Notes: generated by a model not told the origin, from the letters alone. A stretch of 11,529 bases of DNA from Gallionella sp. (GCA_017880945.1 JADGRM010000045.1:1-11529), one strand, 5' to 3'. Shown: positions 1-6,251, numbered from the stretch's first letter. Numbers and translations: made by a program.

Positions 1-954
1 GTTCTGCTTCACGGTCGAGGTCAGTTCTTCCATGCTGGAGGCGGTCTCTTCCAGGCTGGAGGCCTGTTCTTCGGTGCGTTGCGACAGGTCGCTGTTGCCC
101 GCCGCGATCTCCTGCGAGGCGGCGGTGATCGTTTCGGTGGTGTTACGCACGTCGGTGACAATGTTGGTGAGGCTTTCGCTCATGCGCTTCAAGGCAAACA
201 TCAAGCTCGATTCGTCGTTTGCCTTCGTTTCAATTGCCACGGTAAAGTCACCTTCAGCGATTCTTCCTGCAATTTTTATCGCAAACTCAGGTTCACCTCC
301 CAGCTGTTTAAGAAGCGAGCGGATTATCAGGAACGCCACTATTATTCCCATAAGTAGGCTGATGCCAAAAAAGGCAATCCCGAAAATCACCAGTCGCTTG
401 CCGGTCGCTTTGCCATTTTCATAAGTTTGCTTTACCGCGAGCTGTTGTTCCGGAAGCAGTATGGATATCGGCTTGATCAAGCCGCTATGAAATGCAGGCC
501 ATTCGTCTTCAAGCATTGGGGTGATCAGGGATTTTTCATCTGTTTCATAAGCGCTATCCAATTTGTCCAGAAATGCCGGTAGCAAAGCGATTTGCTTGTC
601 TATCTTGAAGATTTGTACCCTGGTTTCTTCGCTATATTCATTTTCATTTGTGTCTTTTTTGAAATTTTTCCAATCTTCAAAAATCTTTCCGCGAACTTCC
701 TTGAGGTGGTTGCGTGAACCTGCCGCAGGCATCTGATCAAGCAATACTCCCGCCATTCTGAATCGTATTTCCTTGAGAGCACTATCCATTTCTTGCAGTG
801 CCGTAGTCGGTTGCACCCGGTTTTCGTAAACGTAGGCCAAAGCATCGTTGCCCATATTGACGCTATAGACATCAACGATAGTCAGCACCAGCGAAGGAAT
901 AACCGCCAGCAAGAATCCGATAATAAGTTTTGACTTGAACGTTATGGATTTCAT
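1..954 (-). CDS. Methyl-accepting chemotaxis protein (3' end cut by window edge)
   Basis: Transmembrane chemoreceptor that would pass periplasmic ligand signals through CheW to CheA. The visible 318 residues read without a stop to the window edge. Order: short cytoplasmic N-terminus, TM1 at about residues 9-30, a periplasmic region of about 155 residues that is probably a four-helix-bundle sensor, TM2 at about 187-211, a HAMP linker, then the start of the methylation/signalling helix. That helix contains LSQRTEEQASSLEETASSME, a segment typical of Tsr-type receptors. The CheA/CheW-binding hairpin tip lies outside the window. I chose the ATG at 954 because CGGAGC sits about 8 nt upstream; an in-frame ATG at 981 would add nine residues but has no ribosome site. 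Ligand unknown. GC content is about 60% in 1-190 but only 30% in 601-660, so the sensor half has a different composition from the signalling half. Confidence 0.93.
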   Translation of the reverse strand, partial: MKSITFKSKLIIGFLLAVIPSLVLTIVDVYSVNMGNDALAYVYENRVQPTTALQEMDSALKEIRFRMAGVLLDQMPAAGSRNHLKEVRGKIFEDWKNFKKDTNENEYSEETRVQIFKIDKQIALLPAFLDKLDSAYETDEKSLITPMLEDEWPAFHSGLIKPISILLPEQQLAVKQTYENGKATGKRLVIFGIAFFGISLLMGIIVAFLIIRSLLKQLGGEPEFAIKIAGRIAEGDFTVAIETKANDESSLMFALKRMSESLTNIVTDVRNTTETITAASQEIAAGNSDLSQRTEEQASSLEETASSMEELTSTVKQN

Positions 955-1020
955 GACAATGCTCCGAAATACTTCATGCATGGATTCGATGAGAGGGTGT
1001 TATAACGAAACCAAAAAGAT

Positions 1021-1035
1021 TTAAACCTCCTTTAA
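1021..1035. promoter_or_regulatory. Short AT-rich dyad upstream of the chemoreceptor gene
   Basis: Arms TTAAA and TTTAA flank CCTCC. Read on the minus strand, the centre is AAAGGAGGT, a perfect anti-16S Shine-Dalgarno match with no ATG or GTG at a usable distance. It may be an operator half-site pair, a decayed gene start, or chance. A possible -10 element (TATAAC, minus strand) lies just downstream at about 1005. Confidence 0.2.
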
Positions 1036-1042
1036 TACGACA

Positions 1043-1065
1043 GGCGGCGCCGAACTGGTGCCGCC
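1043..1065 (-). terminator. GC-rich hairpin after the rhodanese gene
   Basis: Nine-base arms GGCGGCGCC (1043-1051) and GGTGCCGCC (1057-1065) pair with one mismatch around a 5-nt loop, 13 nt past the rhodanese stop. There is no U-run after it on the minus strand. It could slow or end transcription or protect the 3' end, but it is not a canonical intrinsic terminator. Confidence 0.45.
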
Positions 1066-1078
1066 AGCAGCATGGCCA

Positions 1079-1543
1079 TTATTCCGTTGGATAACCTTTG
1101 GCTTTCCACTCAGGAAGACCGAGACGGAACCAATAGACGGTCTTGTAGCCAGCTTTAATAGCGGCTACAGAGGCCTTATAACTCTTCCAGCATTCGGCGC
1201 CGTTACAGTAAATGAGAAGGGCTGTATTTTTATCGGCGGGAAGTTTGCTCAGGTCTGTGCTGTCCTGTTTCACATCAAAATCCACAGCCTTGGCACTCTT
1301 TTCCTTGTAGGGAACGTTAATCGCGCCCTTGATATGGCTTTCGGCATATTCGTTGGCAACGCGCGCATCGATCACCTTGACACCTGCATCGAACAGCGAC
1401 TTGGCTTTAACTGCATCAACCAAAGTAGCGCCCTTCAGGCTATCAGGTGTATCTGCGAAAGCTGTATTACCCATTAGCAGAAAAGCTACAGCAGCTGATA
1501 AAAAACATATATTTCTAAAGATATTTTTCATGTTAATACTCAT
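1079..1543 (-). CDS. Exported single-domain rhodanese (sulfurtransferase-like)
   Basis: 154-residue protein with one rhodanese domain, likely periplasmic, where it could carry a sulfane sulfur as a cysteine persulfide. Residues 1-30 form a Sec signal peptide (basic N-region, hydrophobic core, AFA/D cleavage at about 30). Rhodanese landmarks follow: DARVANEY at 59-66, HIKGAINVP at 70-78, and the active loop YCNGAECWKSYKA with probable catalytic Cys113 and a second Cys118. The loop is close to the C-x4-C-W form found in some exported rhodaneses. The ATG at 1543 was chosen because TGGAGA lies 7 nt upstream; the ATG at 1531 lacks a site, and a TTG further upstream would put the ribosome site inside the gene. 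The sulfur acceptor is unknown. A small sigma-54-type gene lies upstream in the same direction and could read through into it. Confidence 0.9.
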   Translation of the reverse strand: MSINMKNIFRNICFLSAAVAFLLMGNTAFADTPDSLKGATLVDAVKAKSLFDAGVKVIDARVANEYAESHIKGAINVPYKEKSAKAVDFDVKQDSTDLSKLPADKNTALLIYCNGAECWKSYKASVAAIKAGYKTVYWFRLGLPEWKAKGYPTE

Positions 1544-1598
1544 GTTGGTTCTCCACAATATTGGTTAAAAACAATTTGGTGTTGCGGCCAGTCGTGAA

Positions 1599-1710
1599 TT
1601 GACCCAAGTGACGAAATTGGACTGAACCATGTCAACTAACAGCCCCCCAATGCTTGCAATGGTTTACAAGGGGGATGCTTGGATCAACGAAATCCCGGCA
1701 TCTGGGTCAA
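1599..1710. repeat. 112-bp imperfect inverted repeat between small ORF and rhodanese
   Basis: The ends are perfect 8-bp inverted copies, TTGACCCA at 1599-1606 and TGGGTCAA at 1703-1710. Over the first 33 positions the left arm and the reverse complement of the right arm agree at 22 bases. Near the centre CCCCCC (1643-1648) faces GGGGG (1670-1674), enclosing the near-palindrome CCAATGCTTGCAATGG. It could be a structured leader for the rhodanese mRNA, a 3' structure for the small ORF, or a miniature mobile remnant. No target-site duplication is visible. Confidence 0.45.
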
Positions 1711-1732
1711 AAAAGTGTAGCCACCAACACAC
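1709..1732 (-). terminator. Weak hairpin plus U-run after the small ORF
   Basis: On the minus strand GTGTG pairs with TACAC (one G-U pair) around an 8-nt loop and is followed by six T's, 24 nt after the small ORF stop. The stem is only five pairs, so this is a possible and leaky terminator. It also overlaps the edge of the 112-bp inverted repeat. Confidence 0.3.
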
Positions 1733-1755
1733 AGATCAAAGCACCGGCCCCCTAT

Positions 1756-1899
1756 CTATAAAAAATCCGTCAAAAAATCTGTCGCCATGCTAATTTGAGA
1801 TATCGGCTGTTCTACAAAAAACTCGAGAACTATAAGGCCGATAAACGCAACCATGATCATCCGATCAACCATGGTATTACCTTGTTGAATGTTTTTCAT
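1756..1899 (-). CDS. Small single-pass membrane protein (47 aa), unrecognised
   Basis: A 47-residue reading frame, ATG at 1899 to TAG at 1756. AAGGAG ends exactly 7 nt before the ATG, a strong ribosome site. The N-terminal 13 residues are polar with net charge about +1 (starts MKNIQQGNTMVDR). They are followed by a hydrophobic stretch of about 16 residues, MIMVAFIGLIVLEFFV, then a short tail (EQPISQISMATDFLTDFL) that is amphipathic and acidic. There is no lipobox and no cysteine. I recognise no family. A sigma-54-type promoter lies about 60 bp upstream in the right orientation, which strengthens the case that it is expressed. The weak points are its length and the lack of a comparative test; the region might instead be the leader of the rhodanese transcript. 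Confidence 0.55.
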   Translation of the reverse strand: MKNIQQGNTMVDRMIMVAFIGLIVLEFFVEQPISQISMATDFLTDFL

Positions 1900-1956
1900 G
1901 ATAAAGCTCCTTATTATGAATTAAACACACCAAGTCATGTGTCGGTAAGAACTCCC

Positions 1957-1972
1957 GCAATAGATGTGCCAA
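1957..1972 (-). promoter_or_regulatory. Sigma-54 (RpoN) -24/-12 promoter
   Basis: The minus strand reads TTGGCACATCTATTGC. Against the known consensus YTGGCACG-N4-TTGCW it matches the whole -24 block TTGGCAC and the -12 block TTGC with exact spacing. It differs only at the G after GGCAC (A here) and at the last W (G here). The invariant GG is at 1970-1969 and the GC at 1958-1957. Predicted transcription start is near 1946, leaving a leader of about 47 nt before the small ORF. Such promoters need an AAA+ enhancer-binding activator; none is encoded in the window. Confidence 0.72.
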
Positions 1973-1979
1973 TATTGCT

Positions 1980-2007
1980 ACCTGTTGATTTTAATTAAAA
2001 ATCAGGT
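1980..2007. repeat. AT-rich inverted repeat next to the -24 box
   Basis: Arms ACCTGTTGATTTT and AAAAATCAGGT pair around AATT with a 2-nt bulge. It begins 10 bp upstream of the -24 GG. On the minus strand AATCAACAGGTAG matches the IHF consensus WATCAANNNNTTR with one mismatch. It may be an IHF or regulator site. On the plus strand it also resembles a weak terminator because T-rich DNA follows. Confidence 0.35.
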
Positions 2008-2181
2008 TTTATAATTTTTCCAGATTAGGAATATCATCTTCATATGACTAAATTTCATCAATTACTGCCAATTTTTTGGCTGTTACGCTCGGATGCCAGT
2101 ACGCTATGAACACAACTTGTTGAACGTCCATTTCGAATGAGATCGACCGTCTGTATCGAATATTCGTAATCCGCAGATGCA

Positions 2182-2245
2182 TGTCCTGCCTTCGCTGGCA
2201 GCTAGCTATCTGCCAGCTGTGACTAGTATCACTGAAAACAGGACG
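2182..2245. repeat. Nested inverted repeats (three-way-junction-like)
   Basis: Outer arms GTCCTG (2183-2188) and CAGGAC (2239-2244) enclose two further hairpins. The first is a perfect 8-bp pair, GCTGGCAG (2194-2201) with CTGCCAGC (2210-2217), around CTAGCTAT. The second is GTGA (2219-2222) with TCAC (2229-2232). It lies 44 bp beyond the rep stop and about 240-300 bp upstream of the predicted sigma-54 start. It may be a distal activator site, the rep 3' structure, or a structured RNA. No U-run follows on the minus strand. Confidence 0.45.
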
Positions 2246-2287
2246 GAGTGACTATAGTGTGTGATACAGGCCATTCGCCCATAGGCA

Positions 2288-4285
2288 TTATTCCGTTACG
2301 GGTTTATTCAGCATCGCCTTCAACCTCGCCAGCTTATCCATGCCCTCGTCTTTGGTCACAGTGGGCACAGCATCCGCGTGGCCGCCCGCATAGACTAATT
2401 CATCTTCCGGCATCTCTTCCAGAAAACGGCTCGGCTCGCAGGCCAGCCAGTCCTTGCCACGCTTGCGGCGGTTGCAATAGCTGATCTGCAGGCTGCGCTC
2501 GGCGCGGGTGATGCCGACGTACATCAGTCGGCGTTCTTCTTCGATCTGCTTTTCGTCGCTGTCGCGGAACGGCAGGATTTCTTCTTCTGCGCCGATGATG
2601 AACACGTGGGGGAATTCCAGTCCCTTGGCGGCGTGCAGTGTGGACAGTGAGACGGCATCCTGTTCCTGGTCTTTGCCTTCCAGCATGTTGATCAGCGCGA
2701 TGGTCTGCACCATCGCAATCAATGACTTCTCATCCGCCTCGGCTTTACGCTTGAGCCAGCCGATGAAGTCCTCGACGTTCTTCCACTTGCTCTCGGCTTG
2801 GCGTGGGTCGTGCGAGTCGTACAGCCAGGTCTCGTAGTTGATCGCACGCAGCAACTCGTCAAGCAATTCGGCGCACGGATCTTTGTCGGCGCGGTCCTGT
2901 ATCCGGTTTATGAAGTTGCAGAACAGCATCAGTTCTTCGTATTGGCGCGGTTGCACCTCATGTTGGACATGCGCGTCGAAAGCTGCTTCGAACAAGCTGA
3001 TGTGGCGCTCTCCCGCATAGCTGCCAAGCTTCTCCAGCGTGGTGTTGCCTATGCCGCGCTTCGGGGTGGTGATGGCGCGGATGAAGGCCGGATCGTCGTC
3101 CGGGTTCGCGATCAGCCTCAAATAAGCGGTGATGTCCTTGATCTCGGCGCGGTCGAAGAACGACGTGCCGCCGCTGACGGTGTATGGCACACGCTGGGCA
3201 CGGAGATGCTCTTCGAACGCCCGCGACAGGTGATTGCTGCGGTACAGGATCGCGTAATCGGAATATTTGGTGCGATGCTCGAACTTGTGCGACATCAGCT
3301 TCATCACCACACTTTCGGCCTCGTGCTCGTCGTCGCGCGCCGCGTAGATGCGTATCGGGTCTCCGATGCCGTGGTCGCTCCACAGCTTCTTCTCGAACAC
3401 CTTGGTGTTGTGGTTGATCAGGTGGTTCGCCACCTTGAGGATGCGCTGCGAGGAGCGGTAGTTCTGTTCCAGTTTGATGACGCGCAGCTTGGCGTAATCG
3501 TTGCGCAGGTTGTGCAGATTCTCGATGCTTGCGCCGCGCCAGGCGTAGATCGACTGATCGTCATCCCCCACCACGGTCAGCGCGGCGCGCATGTCTGCCA
3601 GCAGCTTAATCAACTGGTACTGGCAATCGTTGGTGTCCTGATATTCGTCCACCAGCAGATAACGCAGCCGCAGTTGCCAGCGCAACAGGGCTTCGGGATG
3701 CTGCTTGAACAGCACCACCGGCAGATGGATCAGGTCGTCGAAGTCCACCGCCTGATAGGCGCGCAGCGTTTCCTGATAGCGTGCATAGATGCGCGCATGG
3801 ACTTTGACTTCGTCATTTTCGGCATTTTGTGCTGCTTGTTCCGGCGAGACGAAGGCGGATTTCCAGTTCGATATCTGCGTCTGCATGTCGCGGATCTCCT
3901 GCTTGTCGGCTGAGTTGCTCAGTTCGCTGAATATCTTCCATGTGTCGCTGCTGTCGAAGATCGAGAACTGCGGTTTGTAGCCCAGCAGTTTGGCCTCGGC
4001 GCGCAGGATGTTCATGCCCAGCGAATGGAAGGTGCTCACCACCAGGCCTTTGGTATTGGTGTTCTTCAGCAAGTCACCGACGCGTGCGCGCATCTCGTTG
4101 GCGGCCTTGTTGGTAAACGTGATCGCGGCGATGTTGCGCGGCTCATAGCCGCATTCCTGCACCAGATACGCGATCTTGTGGGTGATGACGCGCGTCTTGC
4201 CGCTGCCCGCCCCGGCCAGCACCAGCAAAGGGCCGTCGAGGTGAGTCACTGCGTCACGCTGAACCTGGTTGAGCTTGCTTAACAT
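2288..4285 (-). CDS. rep: ATP-dependent DNA helicase Rep
   Basis: 3'-to-5' superfamily 1A helicase that helps the replisome pass protein roadblocks and restarts stalled forks in the cytoplasm. At 665 residues it is close to E. coli Rep (673) and aligns with it end to end from memory. Motifs in order: Walker A GAGSGKT at 25-31, motif Ia TFTNKAANEM at 56-65, Walker B DEYQDTN at 213-219, motif III GDDDQSIYAWRGA at 240-252, motif IV LEQNYRSS at 272-279, motif V TLHAAKGLEF at about 549-558, motif VI EERRLMYVGITRAE at about 583-596. The Rep-like ISGGTSFF-type segment is present as VSGGTSFFDRAEIKD. The ATG at 4285 is directly preceded in frame by TGA, so it is the first possible start; no Shine-Dalgarno is visible. 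A 17-bp duplication covers this start. PcrA/UvrD are related alternatives, but the sequence favours Rep. Confidence 0.95.
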   Translation of the reverse strand: MLSKLNQVQRDAVTHLDGPLLVLAGAGSGKTRVITHKIAYLVQECGYEPRNIAAITFTNKAANEMRARVGDLLKNTNTKGLVVSTFHSLGMNILRAEAKLLGYKPQFSIFDSSDTWKIFSELSNSADKQEIRDMQTQISNWKSAFVSPEQAAQNAENDEVKVHARIYARYQETLRAYQAVDFDDLIHLPVVLFKQHPEALLRWQLRLRYLLVDEYQDTNDCQYQLIKLLADMRAALTVVGDDDQSIYAWRGASIENLHNLRNDYAKLRVIKLEQNYRSSQRILKVANHLINHNTKVFEKKLWSDHGIGDPIRIYAARDDEHEAESVVMKLMSHKFEHRTKYSDYAILYRSNHLSRAFEEHLRAQRVPYTVSGGTSFFDRAEIKDITAYLRLIANPDDDPAFIRAITTPKRGIGNTTLEKLGSYAGERHISLFEAAFDAHVQHEVQPRQYEELMLFCNFINRIQDRADKDPCAELLDELLRAINYETWLYDSHDPRQAESKWKNVEDFIGWLKRKAEADEKSLIAMVQTIALINMLEGKDQEQDAVSLSTLHAAKGLEFPHVFIIGAEEEILPFRDSDEKQIEEERRLMYVGITRAERSLQISYCNRRKRGKDWLACEPSRFLEEMPEDELVYAGGHADAVPTVTKDEGMDKLARLKAMLNKPVTE

Positions 4286-4312
4286 TCAGAGATACTTAAC
4301 ATTCGGAGATAC
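4279..4312 (-). repeat. 17-bp tandem duplication spanning the rep start codon
   Basis: GTATCTCCGAATGTTAA is followed directly by GTATCTCTGAATGTTAA (minus strand), one mismatch in 17. The upstream copy supplies a second ATG at 4302. That ATG opens a 7-codon frame (MLSISEC) whose TAA ends at 4279, four bases past the first base of the true rep ATG region. Translation of the mini-frame could therefore feed ribosomes to rep, which has no visible ribosome site. Confidence 0.7.
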
Positions 4313-4395
4313 TGGAGAAAGAGGTGTTGCGTAAGGTCGCTATGATACCAAAGGTGGACAATATCTTCTGATCACTTCCAAGAAATCAAAACGTA

Positions 4396-4439
4396 GGGCG
4401 GGCTATGCCCGCCGAAATCGGTTGTCGGGCTATGCCCGA
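4396..4439. repeat. Pair of GC-rich palindromes (REP-like)
   Basis: First hairpin GGCGGGC-TAT-GCCCGCC (4397-4413), second TCGGGC-TAT-GCCCGA (4425-4439). They share the 13-mer CGGGCTATGCCCG. They lie 30-72 nt after the DUF3025 stop and upstream of rep, where they could end or stabilise the upstream transcript. Short intergenic palindromes of this kind are typical repetitive elements in betaproteobacterial genomes. Confidence 0.6.
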
Positions 4440-4468
4440 ACTTACGGTTACGGGTTGAATTGAAATTT

Positions 4469-5296
4469 TCACCCGCGCCTGCCGGGACGAAAATACGCGG
4501 TGTTGTCGTAATACGCCGCACAGTTGTTGTCTGCCGCCCATCCCGGCACGCCGAGCAACGGCACCGGGGAAAGATCGCGGGTGCTGCGGCAATGTTCCAG
4601 CGCGGCCAGGTAGTCCGCCAATAGGCTGTCCAGATACGCCAACTGCTGCGCCAGCGGCCAACTGAAAAACGCTGGTTCCACCGCCAGCAGCAGCCCTTGC
4701 CCGGTCATGCCGACATAGGGTTGCAGCGCCTTCTCGTACAAGCCGTGGCCGAACAGATAAAAGCCCATCCCTGCCCTTACCTGTTCGCGCCGCTGCCAGA
4801 ATAATTCCTTCCACTTGAAGTTTCGCAGCAGTTCAGCCAAATCCGCATCGGCATACACCACGATCACGCCGGATTCATCCAGCAGGGTATTCACGTCGCG
4901 CACTGCTCCGCGCCTTGGTATGGCTGATGCCCTTTCTTCAATCAGTGCATCGTAGTGGCGCGCATTGAGGATGGACTTGGTTTTTGGGAAGGTCAGCCAC
5001 ACCAGCGCATTGAGCAGGTCATGCCAGTTATGTGCGCGCATCTGCACCTCGCCTTTAAGGTAACAACGCGGCTCGTATTGCGCTTCAAACGGCAACTTGC
5101 CGCATTCCTGTGCCACAAAACGCAGCGGCGATCCGCTCTGCACAGTGATGAGTAACGGGCGGGATGTGAGTAGCGCATTGCAGTCTTGCAACGTGGGAAA
5201 ACCGCCAGCCTCAAGGTCGGCAAGTATCGGATGCAACGGCGCGAACAGCGGCGATTGCAGCAACGCTGCCCGGTTCCATTCGGGTGTTTGTTTCAT
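4469..5296 (-). CDS. DUF3025 family protein, function unknown
   Basis: 275-residue soluble-looking protein with no signal peptide or clear membrane helix. I place it in DUF3025 from the central block HNWHDLLNALVW (about 89-100) followed by FPKTKSILNARH (about 103-114), which is the family's hallmark. The conserved His, Asn, Trp and Asp residues there could form an active or metal site, but no activity is known to me. I chose the ATG at 5296, which gives the N-terminus MKQTPEWNR; a TTG at 5326 would add ten proline-rich residues. Neither has a good ribosome site. It follows the radical SAM gene by 42 nt in the same direction, so the two are probably co-transcribed. The palindrome pair after its stop probably marks the end of the unit. 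Confidence 0.85.
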   Translation of the reverse strand: MKQTPEWNRAALLQSPLFAPLHPILADLEAGGFPTLQDCNALLTSRPLLITVQSGSPLRFVAQECGKLPFEAQYEPRCYLKGEVQMRAHNWHDLLNALVWLTFPKTKSILNARHYDALIEERASAIPRRGAVRDVNTLLDESGVIVVYADADLAELLRNFKWKELFWQRREQVRAGMGFYLFGHGLYEKALQPYVGMTGQGLLLAVEPAFFSWPLAQQLAYLDSLLADYLAALEHCRSTRDLSPVPLLGVPGWAADNNCAAYYDNTAYFRPGRRG

Positions 5297-5338
5297 GCGC
5301 TTGAATGTAGGAGGTGGATCCGTCAAACGACTGTGAGA

Positions 5339-6193
5339 TCAGGGCGTGACTTTGACCGCCAAGCCGAGCTTGCTGATGCGATCCGCGAATGCTTGCAGAT
5401 GTTCTGCGGGCAGTGCAGACAGGCGCGGCGCTTCCGCTTGCAGTGAAGGCCGTGCCAGGCTGTAGAGCAGTACGCCTTGCGGTTGATGTCCGTCGCGCAA
5501 CAGTGCTGCAACAAACTCGATATAGTCGTCTTCATCCTGACGCGATGGCGGTTCGCCGTCCAATGCGAACCAGCAGGTCTGCAGCCAGGTTGGGCAACAT
5601 GCTATGGCAGCGATCAGATTGTCGCGGACTTTATTGAGGCTCATATGGATGTCGTTGATGCGTTGCATCCCCGCCTCGCTGGCGCGATCCAGCTTGAACC
5701 ACACTTCTCCGTTGAGCTTCGCCATGTCGCGCAGACCTTGTTGGACTGAGTTGCGGTACAACAAGCTGCCATTGGTGATCAACAAGGTTTTCACCGCATC
5801 CGGCAAAGCCAGTTCACCGCGCACCCGGGCGATGAGTGCGATGACCTGGACGAATTCCCCGGCACTGGTCGGTTCGCCGTTGCCGGATAGCGCGATGTCA
5901 TTGATGCGCTGCAAGCCTTCCGGGACACGATTAAGCATGAAATCGCCGTGCAACAGCTCATTGAGAAAACCGCGCAGCTCTTTTTCCAGAATCGATAAAT
6001 CTATAGCCGGCGCAGAGCCGCGTTTCAGACCGGGGACCTGGCAGTAGATGCAGCGCCAGTTACAGGCATTGTTGGTATTGAGGTTGATGCCGACCGAGAC
6101 ACCACCGGAACGTCGCGATACCACCGGATAGACGTAGCGCAAATCCGCGCTGTCGCGGTCATGATTTGTCACATTAAGGATTTTATCGCGCAA
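5339..6193 (-). CDS. Radical SAM protein (COG0731-like), substrate unknown
   Basis: 284-residue enzyme with the radical SAM cluster motif CNWRCIYC, whose Cys44, Cys48 and Cys51 would bind the 4Fe-4S cluster that cleaves S-adenosylmethionine. GNGEPT at 104-109 is the SAM-binding GGE-type motif, and LLITNGSLL follows as in the MoaA/wyosine-like branch. There is no SPASM-like cysteine cluster at the C-terminus. The N-terminus is conserved-looking (VYPVVSRRSGGVSVGINL). The start is uncommon: TTG at 6193 is the best available because no in-frame ATG lies upstream before a TGA; GTG at codon 8 is an alternative. The gene stands where rpoS often follows nlpD, separated from nlpD by a palindromic repeat. 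DUF3025 follows by 42 nt. The reaction cannot be inferred from the sequence. Confidence 0.87.
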   Translation of the reverse strand: MRDKILNVTNHDRDSADLRYVYPVVSRRSGGVSVGINLNTNNACNWRCIYCQVPGLKRGSAPAIDLSILEKELRGFLNELLHGDFMLNRVPEGLQRINDIALSGNGEPTSAGEFVQVIALIARVRGELALPDAVKTLLITNGSLLYRNSVQQGLRDMAKLNGEVWFKLDRASEAGMQRINDIHMSLNKVRDNLIAAIACCPTWLQTCWFALDGEPPSRQDEDDYIEFVAALLRDGHQPQGVLLYSLARPSLQAEAPRLSALPAEHLQAFADRISKLGLAVKVTP

Positions 6194-6214
6194 AGAAGTC
6201 TCTATATATTCGCC

Positions 6215-6234
6215 ATTCCCGCGAAAGCAGGAAT
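6215..6234. repeat. Palindromic repeat unit downstream of nlpD
   Basis: ATTCCCGC-GAAA-GCAGGAAT forms an 8-bp stem with one non-Watson-Crick pair and a GAAA-type loop. The motif resembles the ATTCCCGCGAAAGCGGGAAT repeat that is abundant in many beta- and other proteobacterial genomes. It sits 18 nt after the nlpD stop and 22 nt before the radical SAM start, and has no U-run. Confidence 0.6.
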
Positions 6235-6251
6235 AACGAGATCAGATTCGC

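Larger units (their letters stand above)
1900..2287. other. Gene-free interval between rep and the small ORF
   Basis: No convincing coding sequence lies in these 388 bp on either strand. The interval holds the sigma-54-type promoter (1957-1972), an AT-rich dyad (1980-2007), a small dyad GCCAA-TTTT-TTGGC (2067-2080) and a nested inverted-repeat cluster (2182-2245). The heptamer GTGACTA occurs at 2219-2225 and again at 2248-2254 (allowing for the first being GTGACTAG and the second GTGACTAT), and GTGATAC follows at 2262-2268. The layout is what one expects of an activator-controlled promoter region downstream of the helicase gene. Confidence 0.6.

Noticed and set aside
1795..1998. Plus-strand reading frame of 67 codons opposite the small membrane ORF
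   Set aside because: It starts with TTG, has no ribosome site, and overlaps the minus-strand frame that has a strong one.
2054..2072. Second sigma-54-like element (TTGGCAGTAATTGATG, minus strand)
   Set aside because: The -12 block lacks the required GC, reading TGAT instead of TTGC.
2051..2134. 27-codon minus-strand frame beginning MDVQQVVFIAYW
   Set aside because: There is no ribosome site and no recognisable product; the length is within chance expectation.
2798..3913. Plus-strand reading frame of 371 codons
   Set aside because: It is antisense to rep, which has all helicase motifs; the frame is open because of the codon bias of rep.
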